Below are positions 1 to 6,589 of a stretch of DNA of 10,534 nucleotides, one piece after another. Numbering within the stretch: the first letter of the stretch is position 1; the number at the start of each line of letters is the position of its first letter. The position numbers and the translations under genes were made by a program. Under the pieces are notes generated by a model. The model searched no databases, was not told the DNA's origin, and was given only the letters and a program-made list of their open reading frames with translations. The stretch spans positions 1 through 10,534 of the forward strand of contig CABXXS010000034.1 in NCBI GenBank assembly GCA_902516225.1. The letters run 5' to 3'. The stretch is from Puniceicoccaceae bacterium (GTDB taxonomy: Bacteria; Verrucomicrobiota; Verrucomicrobiae; Opitutales; Coraliomargaritaceae).

Positions 1-90
1 ATATGCGTCTCTGTCTTTGGTAAACGATGTATAAAATCAGCAGTAGCTGAATCAATGGGGGAATACATAAGAAGACATAAGATAAAATAA
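1..90 (+). CDS. possible 3' end of a plus-strand gene of unknown function
   Basis: Frame 1 of the plus strand is open from the window edge for 29 codons and ends in TAA at 88-90. The peptide is mixed and protein-like, ending GEYIRRHKIK, with two cysteines and a basic C-terminus. If real, it is the tail of a gene converging on the ribosomal operon. I do not recognise the family. A 29-codon open frame can easily arise by chance, and no intrinsic terminator with a U-run follows it on this strand, so the call is weak. The sequence to the left of the window would settle it. Confidence 0.35.
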   Translation: MCVSVFGKRCIKSAVAESMGEYIRRHKIK

Positions 91-164
91 AATAGCGTAG
101 CGAGACTGAAAATTATGGCAGGAGATCTTTTTGGAATAATCTATGATTAGCCAAGGTAAACGTA

Positions 165-191
165 CTAACTAAAAGTTAGATTGATAACTTT
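165..191. repeat. overlapping small inverted repeats beyond the terminator
   Basis: Two alternative hairpins share the same central bases. CTAACT (165-170) can pair with AGTTAG (174-179), and AAAGTTA (172-178) can pair with TAACTTT (185-191). Only one can form at a time. Both are AT-rich and weak, neither has a U-run behind it, and the function is unknown. Confidence 0.4.
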
Positions 192-207
192 CACTGCGCA
201 AAAATAA

Positions 208-233
208 GAGCCCGGTCTCTTCAGACCGGGCTC
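208..233 (-). terminator. Rho-independent terminator of the rplQ-distal operon end
   Basis: A perfect 11-bp GC-rich stem (208-218 pairing with 223-233) closes a 4-base loop that reads GAAG on the minus strand. On the minus strand the stem is followed at once by TTATTTTTGC, a U-rich run in the RNA. It starts 23 bases after the rplQ stop codon. The plus-strand side lacks a U-run, so it should act mainly on minus-strand transcripts. It marks the end of the whole ribosomal-protein unit. Confidence 0.95.
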
Positions 234-256
234 GTGGAAAGATTCAATTCATTGAG

Positions 257-955
257 TTAGACTTCTTTAGATTCCTCGCTCGGATCTTTATCGCTGTTAT
301 CAGCACCATCATTAGATGATTTTTTAACCTCTTCCTCTGAAGAATCTGGATCTTCTTTAACGGGTTTTTCTGTTTCTAGAATCTCATTTTCCGGAGCCTC
401 AGTCACATCATCTACCGCTTCTTCGACTACTTTACCGGACTCATCTTTGCCTTCATCTGGCTTGGATTTAACTTCGGGGGACTCACTCTGCTTTTTGTCT
501 TCATCGTTTTTGGCAGATTTTTTAGCAGCTTTCTTAGCAGTCTTTTTCTTAGGCTTCTTCACATAGCCTTCGTCATTACCGTCAATTAATTCTATCAAGG
601 CCATTTCAGCGGCATCGCCTATACGTTGACCAAGTTTGTAAATACGCGTGTAACCACCATTACGCTCAGTGAACTCTCCGGCACGTTCATCAAATAGCTT
701 ACCGACCGCAACTTTATCGCGAACCCGTGCTATAGCCAAACGGCGAAGATGCAATTTACTGGCGGAGTCGTTAGATTTATCCGCTTTCTTAGCAAGCGTA
801 ATGACTTTCTCTATAAATGGGCGCAGTGCGCGAGCCTTCGATAGAGTCGTTTCAATGCGCCCATGAGTAATCAGGGCTACCGATAGGTTACCCATCATTG
901 CAGAACGGTGTGGTCCAGAAGCTCCGAGTTTATGTTTTCTATTTTTGTGACGCAT
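257..955 (-). CDS. rplQ: 50S ribosomal protein L17 with long charged C-terminal tail
   Basis: L17 is a large-subunit protein near the peptide exit tunnel. Residues 1-125 are the conserved core: the N-terminus MRHKNRKHKLG, then the helix region with ITHGRIETTLSKARALRP (about 29-46) and the late core motif with GYTRIYKLG (101-109). Family members are commonly about 115-140 residues; this one is 232. The extra part begins with a Lys/Ala-rich stretch (about 134-149, KKAAKKSAK) resembling histone-H1-type tails, then about 80 residues rich in Glu, Asp, Ser and Lys that look disordered. The gene starts 30 bases after the rpoA stop, with no Shine-Dalgarno visible. It is the last gene of the alpha block, as in E. 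coli, and is followed by the terminator at 208-233. The identity of the core is secure; the role of the tail is unknown. Confidence 0.95.
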   Translation of the reverse strand: MRHKNRKHKLGASGPHRSAMMGNLSVALITHGRIETTLSKARALRPFIEKVITLAKKADKSNDSASKLHLRRLAIARVRDKVAVGKLFDERAGEFTERNGGYTRIYKLGQRIGDAAEMALIELIDGNDEGYVKKPKKKTAKKAAKKSAKNDEDKKQSESPEVKSKPDEGKDESGKVVEEAVDDVTEAPENEILETEKPVKEDPDSSEEEVKKSSNDGADNSDKDPSEESKEV

Positions 956-985
956 TGTCTAAATATGTTTTAAGGTAGTGTATAC

Positions 986-1987
986 TTAGAGCTCACTTCC
1001 ATTATCTAGGAGGCGTTCATCTATTTTCATACCTAGAGAAAGTCCGAGTTGCTCGAGTTTGTCCTTGATCTCATTGAGTGACTTCTTACCGAAATTACGG
1101 TACTTGAGCATTTCCTGTTCAGATTTCATCGCAAGTTCACCAACAGTCGTAATGTTTGCATTGTTCAAGCAGTTAGCGGCACGAACAGAAAGTTCGATTT
1201 CGTTCACGCTCATGTTTAGTAATTTACGCAGACGATTCTGTTCTTCACTGATCTCCTTACTTTCACTTTCGAACTCGATATCGTCCTGCGATACCTCATC
1301 AAAAACATCGAGATGGTGCTTCAATATAGCTGCGCTGTGCTTAAGGGCATCGTCCGGTGTGAGGCGTCCATCCGTGGTAACCTCGAGAATGAGTTTATCG
1401 TAGTCCATCGATTGTCCCACTCGCGTGTTTTCAACAGAATATTTGACGAGACGGACCGGGCTAAAGAGTGAATCAATTGGAATTACTCCAATGGCTTGTT
1501 CTTCTTTCTTATTTTCTTCACCCGAACAGTAACCACGCCCTACTCTAACTTCAAGCTCCGCAAGGAAACGTTGTTTTTTGTCGAGTGTACAAATGATTTG
1601 TTTTGGATTAATTACCTTAAAGTTAGCATCTTCCTGAATATCCGCTGCAGTAACTTTACCTTCACGATTAACATCTATCAGGAGTGTAGTAGTTTCTCGA
1701 GACTCGGATACAATGAGGACCTTCTTTAGATTTAAGACAATGTCCGTTACATCTTCGACCACTCCGTTAATGCTTTGGAACTCATGTTGAACACCGTCGA
1801 TTTTAATCGAACTTATGGATGCACCCTCAATCGAGCTAAGTAGCACGCGGCGAAGAGAATTACCTATAGTGTGGCCATACCCGCTCTCAAACGGTTCGGC
1901 AGTAAAAGTGGCGTATGTATCTGTTGCGGTCTCTTCGACTTTAGACAGGCGGTTTGGCAGTTCGAATTTTCCTAGTCGCTTTGGCAT
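986..1987 (-). CDS. rpoA: DNA-directed RNA polymerase subunit alpha
   Basis: This is the alpha subunit, whose dimer nucleates RNA polymerase assembly and whose C-terminal domain contacts UP-element DNA and activators. At 333 residues it matches the usual length. The N-terminal domain (about 1-235) shows the dimerisation motif HTIGNSLRRVLLSSIEGA at 39-56. An acidic linker (about 236-252) joins the C-terminal domain (about 257-322). There, LSVRAANCL (266-274) places Arg269 where E. coli Arg265 contacts DNA, followed by the helix-hairpin-helix segment NFGKKSLNEIKDKL (298-311) and LSLGMK. It lies 58 bases after rpsD and 30 before rplQ, the standard alpha-operon position. No clear Shine-Dalgarno precedes the ATG; the leader is A-rich. 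The start gives the expected MPKRLGKFELP N-terminus. Confidence 0.98.
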   Translation of the reverse strand: MPKRLGKFELPNRLSKVEETATDTYATFTAEPFESGYGHTIGNSLRRVLLSSIEGASISSIKIDGVQHEFQSINGVVEDVTDIVLNLKKVLIVSESRETTTLLIDVNREGKVTAADIQEDANFKVINPKQIICTLDKKQRFLAELEVRVGRGYCSGEENKKEEQAIGVIPIDSLFSPVRLVKYSVENTRVGQSMDYDKLILEVTTDGRLTPDDALKHSAAILKHHLDVFDEVSQDDIEFESESKEISEEQNRLRKLLNMSVNEIELSVRAANCLNNANITTVGELAMKSEQEMLKYRNFGKKSLNEIKDKLEQLGLSLGMKIDERLLDNGSEL

Positions 1988-2045
1988 AATTGAATTTTCT
2001 TTAGATGGTTACTATGAATTGGATGATGCGAGAAACTTTTCCGAT

Positions 2046-2654
2046 TTATCGGCTATAATATTCAACGATCAATTGTACATTTATCGTTTCTTCGACTTCC
2101 TCTGCAGATGGAAGTCGATTGACGGTGGCTTTAAGTGCGTCTGCATTAAGTGTGAGCCACTCAGGCACGGTACGAGCCTGGCTCTCTTCCATGCAACGAG
2201 TAGCAAGTTGACGAGATGAAGTACGTTCACGTACTTCGATTTCATCGCCTTCTTTAACGATAAAACTAGAGATGTCGGTCTTCTTTCCATTCACAGCGAT
2301 GTGACCATGACCGACAAATTGTCTTGCAGCTGCGCGCGACTTAGCAAAGCCGAGGCGGTAAATCACGCTGTCTAGACGGCATTCTAGAATCTTGAGGAAA
2401 ATTTCGCCAGTCACACCACGTGTTGCTTTTGCTCTTTCGAAAGTAAGCCTGAACTGTTTTTCAGTCATGCCATACATGAAACGAAGCTTCTGCTTTTCAT
2501 TAAGACCAATTGCATAGTCGCTTAACTTACGGCGGAGTCTTGGACCATGCTGCCCAGGAGGATGCGGTTTACGCTCAAAAGCTTTGGTTGGAGCGAAGAT
2601 CGCTTGGCCAAAACGGCGATTAATACGGGTTGTGGGGCCTGTGTAACGAGCCAT
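2046..2654 (-). CDS. rpsD: 30S ribosomal protein S4
   Basis: S4 is a primary 16S rRNA-binding protein that nucleates assembly of the 30S body; in E. coli it also represses alpha-operon translation. At 202 residues it is normal length. The N-terminus MARYTGPTTRINRRFG and the motif PPGQHGPRLRRKLSDY (32-47) are typical. The S4 RNA-binding domain spans about 92-155, with CRLDSVIYRLGFAKSRAAAR (92-111) and HIAVNGK. It ends in the usual VEYYSR. The N-terminal zinc cysteine cluster of the zinc-type S4 is absent (Cys only at 92 and 153), so this is the zinc-free form. It is 59 bases after rpsK, with no Shine-Dalgarno; the leader is an A-rich run ending ACACTATG, nearly the same as that of rpsH. Confidence 0.98.
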   Translation of the reverse strand: MARYTGPTTRINRRFGQAIFAPTKAFERKPHPPGQHGPRLRRKLSDYAIGLNEKQKLRFMYGMTEKQFRLTFERAKATRGVTGEIFLKILECRLDSVIYRLGFAKSRAAARQFVGHGHIAVNGKKTDISSFIVKEGDEIEVRERTSSRQLATRCMEESQARTVPEWLTLNADALKATVNRLPSAEEVEETINVQLIVEYYSR

Positions 2655-2713
2655 AGTGTTTTTTTATTTTTATCTGCTGACTAATTTATGTGTATCTATG
2701 TGGCAGAGTCACA

Positions 2714-3229
2714 TTAGACACGACGACGTTTTGGTGCTCGGCAACCGTTATGAGGTACCGGGGTCACATCAATAATCTCAGTAACGATCATACCAAGCGA
2801 TTGGAGTGCCCGCACAGCTGAGTCGCGGCCCATTCCTGGACCGTTGAGTTTTACAGTAACTTCCTTCATTCCGTGAGAAACAGCAACGCGCCCAGCGTCT
2901 TGAGTGACGACTTGAGCTGCATAGGCAGTAGATTTACGTGAACCGCGGAAGTTACACTTACCGGCACTGGACCAAGAGATGACGTTGCCACGAGTATCGC
3001 AAAAAGTAACCTTCGTATTATTAAAAGTCGCGAGAACATTGACTATACCAGTGGTGATATTCTTACTTCCCTTGGCACGACGGATTTTGGTTTTGTCGAG
3101 ATCGATATTAAGGAGATCCTCAGCGGTGACTTCCTTCTTCTTCTCAGGCTCAGCACCTAGATCAGTAACAGCCACATTGGGGGTTTCTACACCTTCTTCT
3201 TCGACAGATTTATTTTCTTCTTCGCTCAT
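2714..3229 (-). CDS. rpsK: 30S ribosomal protein S11 with acidic N-terminal extension
   Basis: S11 lies in the 30S platform and helps form the mRNA path near the E site. The core begins near residue 52 ([20 protein letters not shown]) and contains [20 protein letters not shown] (81-100), [15 protein letters not shown] (132-146) and the hallmark C-terminus [17 protein letters not shown]. The core is about 120 residues; the protein is 171. The first 50 or so residues are extra, Glu-rich and probably disordered, ending in a short basic patch (KIRRAKGSK). The ATG is the only ATG before the core. A GTG codon at residue 19 is a possible alternative start and would still leave more than 30 extra residues. 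The gene sits 17 bases after rpsM and 59 before rpsD. No Shine-Dalgarno is seen. Confidence 0.96.
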   Translation of the reverse strand: MSEEENKSVEEEGVETPNVAVTDLGAEPEKKKEVTAEDLLNIDLDKTKIRRAKGSKNITTGIVNVLATFNNTKVTFCDTRGNVISWSSAGKCNFRGSRKSTAYAAQVVTQDAGRVAVSHGMKEVTVKLNGPGMGRDSAVRALQSLGMIVTEIIDVTPVPHNGCRAPKRRRV

Positions 3230-3246
3230 AGTGAGTTTGTTAAAAG

Positions 3247-3609
3247 TTATTTGCGAACGGGCTTAATAGCACCCTTGCGCGTGCGAGCGTTGGTTTTTGT
3301 ACGTTGACCCCGCACAGGGAGTCCACGCATGTGCCGGATACCGCGAACACTGCGAATTGCAGACAGTCGCTTCAGATTGGCTGTACGCTCACGTCTGAGA
3401 TCACCTTCTACAATATACTGCTTATCAGCTACGATAGAAGCCAGCTGGTTAAGTTCTTCTTCGCTAAGATCACCCGAACGGCGGTCTGCATCCAAACCAG
3501 ATACAGCAACGATAGCTTTAGCACGGGTAGGCCCAATGCCATAGATGTAACGAAGCGCGTATTCGAGCTTCTTATTAGCGGGTATGTCGACTCCTAGGAT
3601 ACGTGGCAT
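3247..3609 (-). CDS. rpsM: 30S ribosomal protein S13
   Basis: S13 sits in the head of the 30S subunit, contacting 5S rRNA/L5 across bridge B1 and the P-site tRNA through its C-terminal tail. I place the start at 3609, giving [14 protein letters not shown] and 120 residues, the usual length. The frame is open upstream to an ATG at 3657, but those 16 residues do not match the family. Visible motifs are [13 protein letters not shown] (21-33), the segment from [19 protein letters not shown] (89-107), and the basic tail [13 protein letters not shown]. It starts the alpha block, 75 bases after map. No Shine-Dalgarno is visible; instead a short hairpin (3628-3645) lies in the leader. No rpmJ precedes it, unlike in E. 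coli. Confidence 0.97.
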   Translation of the reverse strand: MPRILGVDIPANKKLEYALRYIYGIGPTRAKAIVAVSGLDADRRSGDLSEEELNQLASIVADKQYIVEGDLRRERTANLKRLSAIRSVRGIRHMRGLPVRGQRTKTNARTRKGAIKPVRK

Positions 3610-3627
3610 GATAATAAATAGTTGGTA

Positions 3628-3645
3628 CCCCGCTAGATAGTGGGG
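3628..3645 (-). promoter_or_regulatory. hairpin in the rpsM leader
   Basis: CCCC (3628-3631) pairs with GGGG (3642-3645), and CT (3633-3634) with AG (3639-3640), across a four-base loop. On the minus strand one internal A-C mismatch interrupts the stem. It ends 18 bases upstream of the rpsM start. In E. coli this leader is the S4 repressor target; here only a simple stem-loop is visible and S4 control is only an inference. Confidence 0.4.
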
Positions 3646-3684
3646 AAAATGGTGCAAGATACTGATTTAATTTGGTTTGAAAAG

Positions 3685-4452
3685 TTAATTCTTCGGAATT
3701 GTTAAGATTTCTGGCTCTTCGCTTGTTACGAGGACGGTATGTTCAAAATGTGCAGATGCTTTACGATCATGGGTTACAGCGGTCCATCCATCATCGAGCA
3801 TGTCAACTTTACTAGATCCGAGATTGATCATAGGCTCTATAGCTAGACACATACCTGGCTTAAGCAAAGCCCCGCTACCGCGGCGCCCAAAATTAGGGAT
3901 CTGGGGAAGCTCGTGCATTGACTTACCTACTCCATGGCCCACAAATTCTCGTACAATTCCGTAGTTGTGGCGCTTTATGAAACGCTCAACAGCATTGGAA
4001 ATATCGCCGACTCTGTTACCAGCTCGTGCATAACTAATTGCGTAATTAAGTGACTCGCGAGTAGCTTCAATTAAGGCAGCGTTTTCATCGGAACCCTGCG
4101 CAATAAGAACTGTAGTCGCATTATCGCCGATAAATCCGCCATAGCGAACAACGACATCAATAGAAACAACGTCGCCTGAGCGTATTACACGGCGCATTGT
4201 CCCAATACCATGAACGATTTCTTCGTTCACAGAGAGACAAGTGTAGGCAGGGAAGACATGTTTTCCATTACGATAGTTATAGCACGCACTTTCTGCTCCC
4301 AACTCTTTAATGGATTTTCGGCCGAGTTGGTCGAGATCGTAAGTGGTCATCCCCTCTTCTACTGTATCAACGAGCTGTTTAAGCACAGTCGCAGCAACCT
4401 GGCAGGCTTCGCGAATTGATTGTATCTCTTCGTCTGAGCGAATATACTTCAT
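3685..4452 (-). CDS. map: type I methionine aminopeptidase
   Basis: The enzyme removes the initiator methionine from nascent proteins when the second residue is small. The 255-residue length and the absence of an N-terminal zinc-finger extension fit a bacterial type Ia enzyme. All five metal ligands can be placed: Asp99 (SIDVVV), Asp110 (GFIGDNATT), His173 (FVGHGVGKSMHE), Glu206 (AIEPMI) and Glu237 (HFEHTVLV). The catalytic histidines equivalent to E. coli His79 and His178 are His81 and His180. It lies between secY and rpsM, a common bacterial arrangement, but without the infA, adk or rpmJ genes often found there. The gap to secY is 95 bases and holds inverted repeats. No Shine-Dalgarno is visible before the ATG, which gives the expected MKYIRSDEEI start. 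Confidence 0.98.
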   Translation of the reverse strand: MKYIRSDEEIQSIREACQVAATVLKQLVDTVEEGMTTYDLDQLGRKSIKELGAESACYNYRNGKHVFPAYTCLSVNEEIVHGIGTMRRVIRSGDVVSIDVVVRYGGFIGDNATTVLIAQGSDENAALIEATRESLNYAISYARAGNRVGDISNAVERFIKRHNYGIVREFVGHGVGKSMHELPQIPNFGRRGSGALLKPGMCLAIEPMINLGSSKVDMLDDGWTAVTHDRKASAHFEHTVLVTSEEPEILTIPKN

Positions 4453-4498
4453 CAGAAAATTAGTTAAGGAGATGGATCAAAGAACAAATGTTTAAACT

Positions 4499-4533
4499 GG
4501 TGTTGATGCTATCAATACCACTTTTGAAAAGTG
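4499..4533 (-). promoter_or_regulatory. two adjacent inverted repeats in the secY-map gap
   Basis: A 15-base perfect palindrome around position 4526 (4519-4533, CACTTTT then AAAAGTG) abuts a 9-bp inverted repeat (4499-4507 with 4511-4519) that has one mismatch on the minus strand and a 3-base loop. The two share the base at 4519. They lie between the secY stop and the map start. No U-run follows, so this is not a standard terminator. An RNA structure for processing or translation control, or a DNA operator, is possible but unproven. Confidence 0.45.
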
Positions 4534-4547
4534 TACAGGCTATGGAC

Positions 4548-6062
4548 TTAACTAATATTAAGAAGCCAAGAGACGATTCCCAAAATGAATAGAGCCGCAC
4601 CTATAAATAGAAGTGGCCGCCATGCGGTCCAGAAGTTTTGGAGACCCGAAGTATCTACAAGTTGCTTATTGCGGGCAGCCGAGCGACCGCGGATCTTACC
4701 CTTTTTCAGGAATCCATCATAGTGTCGCTGAAGAAGGTAAGTTTCGATCTGGCGCATAAGATCAAGTAAAACCCCCACGGTGATCAACATACCAGTACCA
4801 CCGAAGAAGATGGCCACACTAAAAGGCACGTTGTAAGTAAATAATAAAAAATCAGGAAAAACAGCAATGATAGTCAGCGAAATCGCACCGAAAAGCGTTA
4901 AGCGGGTCATTATATGATCAAGAAATTTGGCTGTCGGCTCGCCGGGGCGAACGCCAGGTATATAACCTCCATTTTTCTTTAGGTCATCCGCAATTTGTAC
5001 CGGTTTGAACATCATAGAGACCCAGAAATAACTGAATACTAATATGAGTAATCCGAAGATAATGTAGTAGGTAAGCTGTCCTTGGGCAATAGAATCGGCA
5101 AAATCATTAAAGAAACGCATGCCTGTAGCGCTCCCTAAATAGGCTAGTATCTGCGCTGGGAACATAAGGATAGCACTACCGAAGATCACTGGCATAACAC
5201 CCGCGTAATTCACTTTGAGTGGTAAAAATGAGCTTTGACCACCATATATTTTACGTCCAACGACACGCTTAGCATATTGTACTGGAATTTTGCGCTGCGC
5301 TTGCGTGATGGCCACGAGTGCTGCAGTCACCGCAAAAAGAAGTCCTAACATGAGAACACCTTCCGGCACTCCAAGGGATGCGCCTTCGGATCCGACAGGA
5401 GCAACAAACATCTGGTAAGCGGAAGCGACAGCACCAGGCAGACCGGAAATGATACTTACCGTGATCAAGAGTGATATACCGTTGCCGATCCCTTTCTGAG
5501 TAATCTGCTCACCGAGCCAAACCATGATCATCGTCCCAGCAGTTAGAAAGATTGTACCAGTTATTAAGAAAGGTATTTGCCCTGCGATAACTACATTACC
5601 GTATTCGGCTGGATTAAATCCTTGGCCAATCAAGCTAGCAGGGTTAGTGGAAAGCGCGACAAGTAATAACAAACCCTGCACGACACAAATCACCATCGTC
5701 AAATATCGCGTGTACTGGTTAATCTTCTGACGACCGACATCGCCTTCCTGTTGAAGGCGTGCGATGGCAGGAAATACCGCACCAACAAGTTGCATTATAA
5801 TAGATGCACTAATGTAGGGCATGATACCAAGAGCAAATACGGCTCCGTTTAGCAATGCACCCCCTGTGAACATATTAAACATGCCGACGAGACCTCCGCC
5901 TGCATTAGCCTGGTCCGCAAAGAAATCATGGATAGGGGTAATATTCATCCCTGGGAGGGGAATGTTAGCACCTACACGGGCAATAAAGAGCAGAGCTAGC
6001 GTGAAGAAAATCTTCTGTCGCAACTCTGGGATCTTCAGAGAATTAGTAAAAGCAGATAGCAT
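4548..6062 (-). CDS. secY: protein translocase subunit SecY with extra C-terminal helix
   Basis: SecY forms the plasma-membrane channel through which SecA or the ribosome passes secreted and membrane proteins. The N-terminus MLSAFTNSLKIPELRQK and ten hydrophobic segments follow the family pattern. Recognisable parts are the first periplasmic loop with PLPGMN, the plug/TM2 region (about 56-92), cytoplasmic loop C4 with QRKIPVQYAKRVVGRK (256-271), and loop C5 with GVRPGEPTAKFLDHIMTRLTL, where Arg372 matches the functionally important E. coli Arg357. TM10 ends near 436, followed by the usual tail up to KKGKIRGR (453-460). About 44 further residues then include a clear hydrophobic segment (482-502), giving 504 residues against about 440 in E. 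coli. It is 39 bases after rplO. A four-codon frame overlaps the start as TGATG. No convincing Shine-Dalgarno is seen. Confidence 0.98.
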   Translation of the reverse strand: MLSAFTNSLKIPELRQKIFFTLALLFIARVGANIPLPGMNITPIHDFFADQANAGGGLVGMFNMFTGGALLNGAVFALGIMPYISASIIMQLVGAVFPAIARLQQEGDVGRQKINQYTRYLTMVICVVQGLLLLVALSTNPASLIGQGFNPAEYGNVVIAGQIPFLITGTIFLTAGTMIMVWLGEQITQKGIGNGISLLITVSIISGLPGAVASAYQMFVAPVGSEGASLGVPEGVLMLGLLFAVTAALVAITQAQRKIPVQYAKRVVGRKIYGGQSSFLPLKVNYAGVMPVIFGSAILMFPAQILAYLGSATGMRFFNDFADSIAQGQLTYYIIFGLLILVFSYFWVSMMFKPVQIADDLKKNGGYIPGVRPGEPTAKFLDHIMTRLTLFGAISLTIIAVFPDFLLFTYNVPFSVAIFFGGTGMLITVGVLLDLMRQIETYLLQRHYDGFLKKGKIRGRSAARNKQLVDTSGLQNFWTAWRPLLFIGAALFILGIVSWLLNIS

Positions 6063-6076
6063 CAGTATTTACTCAT
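6062..6076 (-). other. four-codon minicistron overlapping the secY start
   Basis: On the minus strand ATG AGT AAA TAC TGA ends so that its stop shares bases with the secY ATG (TGATG). A weak purine-rich GTGGAAC lies just before it. Such an overlap can couple translation by termination and re-initiation, but in a short intergenic stretch it may be chance. Confidence 0.25.
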
Positions 6077-6101
6077 AGTTCCACTCGTTAATGAGCCGAA
6101 A

Positions 6102-6575
6102 TTACACCTCATTCTTGTCTACGGATGATTCGCTCCGATGGTCGGTAAATTTACCACCCGCGGCTTCAATTTTATTCTTAGCCGTCCCGGAAACCTTGTC
6201 TACATCCACAGTGAAAGCCTGGGATATCTCACCTGCTCCTAGGAGTTTTACACCCTGATGATTGTCCCGAATCAAACCAGCGCAGATAAGAGTCTCGCGG
6301 TTCACGATATCGCCCTGTAATTTGTCGAGCTGTCCAACATTTACCAATTGGTAAGAAACCTTAAAGTTCTTGTTATTGAAGCCACGACGTGGAAGCTTTC
6401 GATACAGTGGCATTTGACCACCTTCAAAACCTATACGGATACCTCCGCCTGAGCGTGCTTTTTGGCCCTTGTGCCCCTTGCCTGAGGTTTTACCATGACC
6501 ACTTCCTTCACCACGTCCGAGACGTTTAGTCGGGTGTGTGGCACCTTTGATGGTTGGGATATTTTCGAGATTCAT
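6102..6575 (-). CDS. rplO: 50S ribosomal protein L15
   Basis: L15 binds 23S rRNA late in 50S assembly. At 157 residues it is slightly longer than the usual 144-150. The N-terminus MNLENIPTIKGATHPTKRLG leads to the glycine/basic loop that threads into rRNA (GRGEGSGHGKTSGKGHKGQK, 20-39), then FEGGQMPLYRKLPRRGF (50-66). The C-terminal domain ends in a short charged tail (about 145-157). It starts 12 bases after the rpsE stop; the rpmD gene for L30, often between them, is absent. A Shine-Dalgarno AAGGA (6585-6589) overlaps the rpsE stop codon, with 9 bases between it and the ATG, so translation is probably coupled to S5. Confidence 0.97.
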   Translation of the reverse strand: MNLENIPTIKGATHPTKRLGRGEGSGHGKTSGKGHKGQKARSGGGIRIGFEGGQMPLYRKLPRRGFNNKNFKVSYQLVNVGQLDKLQGDIVNRETLICAGLIRDNHQGVKLLGAGEISQAFTVDVDKVSGTAKNKIEAAGGKFTDHRSESSVDKNEV

Positions 6576-6584
6576 ATTTTTGGA

Positions 6585-6589
6585 TCCTT
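6585..6589 (-). promoter_or_regulatory. rplO ribosome-binding site
   Basis: AAGGA on the minus strand, 9 bases before the rplO ATG, sharing bases with the rpsE TAA. It is one of the few clear Shine-Dalgarno sequences in this window and supports the chosen start. Confidence 0.75.

Noticed and set aside
91..207. A tRNA or other stable RNA gene in the left flank
   Set aside because: No T-loop GTTCGA-type sequence, no cloverleaf pairing and no tmRNA tag frame could be found.
1059..1403. Plus-strand open frame of 114 codons opposite rpoA
   Set aside because: It lies wholly within rpoA on the other strand; its composition (Ser/Leu/Phe-rich) is that of an antisense shadow and it has no family signature.
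1815..2219. Plus-strand open frame across the rpoA-rpsD junction
   Set aside because: It overlaps two confirmed genes on the opposite strand and reads as low-information sequence.
3610..3657. Upstream ATG for S13
   Set aside because: The 16 added residues are unlike S13 and run through the leader hairpin; [10 protein letters not shown] is the family start.
4453..4547. Internal promoter for map in the secY-map gap
   Set aside because: A TTGATA hexamer is present, but no good -10 element lies 16-18 bases downstream.
6079..6097. Near-palindrome CTCGTTAATGAG in the rplO-secY gap
   Set aside because: Only 12 bases with one mismatched pair, AT-rich and within chance expectation.
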